Assembly: GCF_001039355.2 (NCBI RefSeq)
Contig: NW_019775849.1
Span: 135,427 to 159,420 of the forward strand
Source: Lingula anatina
Lineage: Eukaryota > Brachiopoda > Lingulata > Lingulida > Lingulidae
Length of the DNA: 23,994 nt
Reading direction: 5' to 3'
Translations under genes and position numbers: made by a program
Shown here: positions 20,872 to 23,994 of the stretch, piece after piece
Layout: the number at the start of each line of letters is the position of its first letter
How positions within the stretch are numbered: the first letter of the stretch is position 1
Notes under the pieces: model-generated
Told to the model about the DNA's origin: nothing
The model's database searches: none
What the model saw: only the letters and a program-made list of their open reading frames with translations

Positions 20872-22440
20872 CATGGGCGTAACCAGGCATACGCACGAAT
20901 GCACTGTGCGTACAATTTTTTGGGCCAACCTTGATAATATTCTCTATAAATTCAGTGTATTTTTCGAGGAAAATAATTGAAAATCCACTTCGGTTGCAAG
21001 TTAACGTCACCTGAATGTACAAATCATCTATATAATTTATATATGCACCATTGTTCTGACACCCTTCTCGTTTGCTTTCACAGAACTGAGGTAAACAATA
21101 CTAGTTACAATCAGAAGTCCCATCTGAATCGGACATCAGCTTAAACGTCATTTACCTCTTAATTAGAGGGTTAAGTGCCCTTCAACTCTCTGGTAGCCTT
21201 TGTCTTGAGTGTATCGAACGCACTCTCGCTGGCGATATTTATCTCAGGTAAAAATCTACCAGTGCGTTATTTTCAAAGAGAAGTTCCAGCAGACCTGGGG
21301 GCACTAGATAAAATCTGAACATCGGGATAAACAAGGAGCAAGAGAAACAAAGGAAGATTGATTTTTCTTACAAAGCTTCAAAGAATTTTGACAGGACTTG
21401 ATCCAGCTTAACCCTTCAAAGTAACAAGATGGCATGGGCAATTTTTACAAATTACAAACAAATGATTAAACTTAGATATATCAGATCTTTATCCTGTAAT
21501 ATAATTGGTTAATTTGGGGAGCCATGCACCCGCATGTAAGCTGGGTGATACCATACACTGTACAGGTATGTAAGTTCAACTTAGAGAAGCGAAGTGAATA
21601 GCAAGAAGGCGTAATAATAGTACAACGATCAACTGCTTTTCAGATTATTTTCTGAGAATTCAGGATAACTGCAGCAAACAACATCGAATAGCTGTAGGCC
21701 TACCGCACTGTTATTCAGAATTTAGCTCGATACAAGCAAGCACAATCTGCATAAGTGCCCAAAGTTGGTGTCAGTAAGCCCCTAGTTAAATAAATATGAA
21801 GTTATTTCCCAGCGAACCGTCCAGCCGTCATTTGGACGGCCGCTGACATCACCGGACGGCCTATATTTTCAAAGACGGCTAGACGGCTATTTTTTTTTTT
21901 TTTTTAAATGACGTCTTGGCTTGTCGGGGCGGCCGTGAACGTTTTATGAATTTTCGTATCCTCAGCGGGAGATCGTTTACAATCTCATATTCGTTCAATG
22001 CCTTTCGTTTGCGGAAGACCGGCAATCATTCTTGGTCTAAGTGAGACGAGAAGGCAATTTTCATATTCATTCAAGGGAGTTCGTTCGCGAAAGAGCGTCA
22101 GTGAAAGATCGTTATCGATTGTTTTTAACCCTCCCTCCCCATTTAAATTTATTATCTTTTAACTTTTTTTTGCATTTTATTTTTACCCCCCCCCCCTCCC
22201 CCAATTTTGGACAGCCTGTACCACAATCCTGGAAAAACTTAGTTTGGAGAAATAATGTAATGGAACTTAATTCAATCGCCGTAATGTATTTATCTTTAAC
22301 TGATGATTTTATTACTGGTGAAAACTGAGCTATGATATTTGGCACATTTAATGTTATCTGTTTGCGTCAGTGTACATTAAGCCGTACTTGGGAATTTTGA
22401 CAATCTGCATACAATTTTAAAAGGTCTGGTTACGCCCCTG
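20872..22440. mobile_element. 1569-bp element with 15-bp terminal inverted repeats, non-autonomous
   Basis: The left end CATGGGCGTAACCAG and the reverse complement of the right end CAGGGGCGTAACCAG agree at 14 of 15 bases. AAAAC directly flanks both ends (20867-20871 and 22441-22445), a possible 5-bp target duplication, though it is low-complexity. Inside are a GACGGC-rich stretch (21816-21882), a T-run near 21890-21905, a degenerate 76-bp-period repeat (about 21980-22085) and a C11 run (22186-22196). No transposase frame is visible; the frames present are short and resemble nothing known to me. It is therefore probably a non-autonomous DNA transposon. Confidence 0.6.
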
Positions 22441-22445
22441 AAAAC

Positions 22446-23994
22446 AAAAGGTAAATAACACAACCCTCGTTAAAAAGTTATAGATTTACAAATAATTTGT
22501 ATGCGCGTGGCTTAAATGTAAACTAATTCCCGTCTTCAAACCATACCCATATGATATGACTTAGTGTAATGAAATTATAAATAATAATTGTTGAACGTAA
22601 AAAGTTTATTTTAATTTTTAAGAGTAAAGTCACTATTCTCTTGATGCTAAGAAGGTCACATTATCACTCTCTTTCTTCGGCTTTCAGCATTTTAGAGACC
22701 TCGACTGATTTAACCAAAATGTAGTCTTGAAAATTCTAGACTGCATCGAGGTTAAATCCGAGTTTTCCGAGAGATGCTTCGCAGAAATGTCGAGTGAAGC
22801 GAGATATTTTATGGGTAGCGACTCGAGATTGTCCTCGATCTTCACTGAAGTTTGGCTAAATGAACAGGCTTCAGTGATCAGCATATCGCCACGGTCATAT
22901 AACATCCCTAGGTATGTATGTAATAGATAGACCCCGAGTCAGCGAGGGTTATGTGGCATACACGAGTGCGTAGCACGAGTGGTTGTCACATAACCCTCGC
23001 TGACGACGGATCTATCTTATTTAGACCACGGTCCATTAGCGGGTTATAACGCATTCATGCTAGACGTGCGGTTATGCGAGTTACACCACGTCTGAGTCTT
23101 TTGTTCATCACTTCCACCGTGGTGTAATGAATAAAAACGCACAATAAATTGTTTCTATAATAGCCGACACGTTGGCCTACATTACATGAGTACACCATAT
23201 AGGGTATTCATGCAGGTATAGGGCCTACGTAAAAAAGAGGCTGTTGGTAGGCCTACTGCTTGACGTCAGATTTTTATTTGGGAGATCTGGGAGGGTATCT
23301 CAAAGTTAATGTATAAAACCCTCAAAAATTGGTGAAATCAAGGCAACGATCACAGCGAAAATCAGGAAAAAATCCCAGAAGAGGAATGTGTTCGTTACTT
23401 GCGCGACGTAGGCCTACACATGCAAGTGTGTCTCCAACGCCGCGCGCGGAGGCGATTTGGAGCATATTTGTTAAAGAGCATAAATTTTAGGCGAATTAAG
23501 CTACCAAGATAACTGAAACTTTGGGGAATGGCCATGTTCTATACTTAAAATCTGTATACTATTTTGGGGGGGGGGGGCTGATATCAGAGAGCACAACATG
23601 CAGGCTACATGTACACCACATATACTTTGTCTAAGAAAGTAGCATAGGCTGTGCACAGATTAGGCCTACATGTAGACCTATTAAATATGCTGAATAAGCC
23701 CTAAAGTTTACGGGAGGTAAGCAAGCGTTGTACAGTTGTTTACAGTCCTTAACAGCCGTTGGCGACCGGAAGAAGGAATTCCCTTTATCCCCACCCACCG
23801 CTTTACCCGAATGACTTAATTGTAGTTGAAGAACATGGGGAGTTAGCCCCCCACCCCCACCCCAACCCGCCAGTGCCCACGCCCATATAGGCCTATGGTC
23901 TTACCTACAGCCCCAGCCCTATATTCTGGTATATATACGCACGACATGCTTCTGTCAGAGAGTTAGGATATGAAGGGATCAAATAATGTTGCTG
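22446..23994. other. Repeat-rich region without a recognised gene
   Basis: Contains a second foldback palindrome (22926-23016), a weaker inverted pair ACCACGGT/ACCGTGGT (about 23025 and 23118), a CRE palindrome TGACGTCA near 23262, a G12 run at 23566-23577, and several TAGGCCTA words. An open frame at 22727-22930 runs into the palindrome and shows no family resemblance. Confidence 0.5.
22926..23016. repeat. Foldback palindrome 2
   Basis: The left arm GATAGACCCCGA, GTCAGCGAGGGTTATGTG pairs with the right arm CACATAACCCTCGCTGAC and GGATCTATC; the inner 18 bp are a perfect reverse complement. The centre repeats CACGAGTG. It shares GTCAGCGAG and GGCATA with palindrome 1. Confidence 0.85.

Noticed and set aside
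22041-22345. Overlapping open frames on both strands inside the 1.57-kb element, considered as transposase remnants.
   Set aside because: They are short and low-complexity, span the C and T runs, and show no transposase motif.
1-23994. CRISPR arrays, bacterial operons, tRNA and rRNA genes.
   Set aside because: Spliced animal genes define the sequence. No spaced direct-repeat array, tRNA box A/B pair or rRNA segment was seen by eye.

Overview
The window is intron-rich, AT-rich nuclear DNA from an animal. Canonical GT-AG introns separate short conserved exons. There are many microsatellites and the palindrome TACATGTA recurs often. Both recognisable genes have animal relatives. The base composition, the TACATGTA and TAGGCCTAC words and the small foldback repeats suggest a marine invertebrate (lophotrochozoan or invertebrate deuterostome). 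That placement is inference; no taxon-specific marker was seen.

Both genes lie on the minus strand, head to tail. (1) Positions 57-11244 hold 11 coding exons of a class I/II PLP-dependent aminotransferase. They were joined by splice sites and reading phase into 410 continuous codons. The C-terminal exon or exons lie beyond the left edge. A non-coding first exon and promoter probably sit near 15020-15110. (2) Positions 16484-20026 hold a complete seven-exon gene for a 379-residue coiled-coil protein. It has a PPSSP motif followed by a UBAN ubiquitin-binding helix, as in the TNIP/ABIN (TNFAIP3-interacting protein) family. The two products have no obvious functional link.

The largest anomaly is an 1823-bp direct duplication inside gene 1 (6805-8627 and 8629-10451). 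A single N sits exactly at the seam, and even the (TA)n tract has the same length in both copies. It duplicates coding exons 2 and 3 out of frame, and it is best read as two overlapping contigs that were never merged.

Region by region: 1-11351, aminotransferase exons and introns with the duplication; 11352-15017, probable 5'UTR intron with a 137-bp inverted-repeat element flanked by an 8-bp target duplication; 15018-16390, promoter and intergenic DNA; 16391-20026, TNIP-like gene with a cluster of CRE-type TGACGT sites in its last intron; 20027-23994, no recognised gene but rich in repeats. The last region holds two related foldback palindromes on either side of a 1569-bp element with 15-bp terminal inverted repeats.
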